NCBI GenBank assembly: GCA_005281725.1
Contig: SSBO01000003.1
Span: forward strand, 5,704,495 to 5,768,494
Direction: 5' to 3'
Source: Wuchereria bancrofti
Taxonomy: Eukaryota; Nematoda; Chromadorea; Rhabditida; Onchocercidae
Length of the DNA stretch: 64,000 bases
Positions 63,647-64,000 of the stretch are shown here, in pieces. The first letter of the stretch is position 1; each line of letters opens with the position of its first letter. The translations under genes and the position numbers were made by a program. The notes beneath the pieces were generated by a model. That model saw nothing but the letters and a program-made list of their open reading frames with translations, was not told the origin of the DNA and made no database searches.

Positions 63647-63684
63647 AAATCCACCTCGAATTATTTCAAATTCGAGGTGGATTT
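63647..63684. repeat. 16-bp perfect hairpin
   Basis: AAATCCACCTCGAATT (63647-63662), a 6-nt loop, then the exact reverse complement (63669-63684). The stem is compact and uninterrupted. Too short for a normal pre-microRNA on its own. Could be a structured RNA element, a replication-slippage product, or a transposon relic. Confidence 0.8.
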
Positions 63685-64000
63685 TTCATTATTATTGCTA
63701 TTATTATTAATTATTTTGGGCAGATTTCTGAAGTATCGCTTATGTTACTATATACAGAAAGCTTTTGTTGCTATAAAATAGCCGATGATTTGCTTTTATC
63801 CAGAACTGTTTTGAGATTTGTGATCTCTAAATTTATTGGACGATGTAAAGTAGAGGCAGAATGTGACACTAAAAAGCTTCATGGGTGATTGGTAAACTAA
63901 TTTTATAAATAGTCTGAGCACTTCTTTGTTGTAATTAAAATTTTCATCAATTACATATTGTTCTGCTTTACTTTTTGCATAAATCATATGAAAATTTATA

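Overview
The window looks like nuclear DNA of a nematode, plausibly a filarial (clade III) worm. It is very AT-rich, its genes are split into many short exons, and most introns begin GTAAG/GTTAG/GTATG-like and end TTTCAG-like. Two start codons sit directly behind a lone splice acceptor, as in spliced-leader trans-splicing, and one family present (a divergent Cys-loop channel) is of a kind well represented in nematodes. The species assignment is inference. There is no bacterial or viral layout. Most open frames of 60-120 codons here are chance openings in AT-rich DNA.

Layout. (1) 34-418 (+): last two exons of RPF1, a Brix-domain ribosome-assembly factor. (2) 816-1087 (+): two overlapping, coding-like short frames of unknown status. 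(3) 1191-4237 (-): SLC19-type folate/thiamine transporter, eight exons. (4) 4238-9220: gene-poor DNA between divergent genes. (5) 9221-10412 (+): three-exon gene for a secreted Tyr/Ser/Gly/Asn-rich protein. (6) 10413-17747: no supported gene. (7) 17767-47524 (+): a 30-kb gene for a tandem-domain protein tyrosine phosphatase with two alternative 5' ends (17767 and 28675) that splice in the same phase into a common body from 34165. (8) 36836-38671 (-): a five-exon gene for a small secreted 12-Cys protein, nested antisense in the intron that splits the phosphatase D1 signature loop. (9) 50244-56396 (-): divergent Cys-loop ligand-gated channel subunit, convergent with the phosphatase. (10) 56.4-64 kb: mostly non-coding, with a 254-bp element bearing 33-bp terminal inverted repeats, a possible small secreted protein at about 59.1-59.3 kb (-), and two neighbouring perfect hairpins near 63.6 kb.

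The most interesting locus is the phosphatase. Both domains are recognisable, but D1 has lost the WPD general acid (W-E-L) and D2 has Ser for the catalytic Cys as well as W-P-I for WPD. Neither visible N-terminus has a signal peptide or membrane segment, unlike ordinary tandem-domain receptor phosphatases. It therefore looks like a cytoplasmic, largely or wholly non-catalytic tandem phosphatase-like protein with promoter-selected N-termini and possibly an alternative membrane-anchored C-terminus. All exon models come from reading frames, splice-site motifs and phase matching, with no transcript data.
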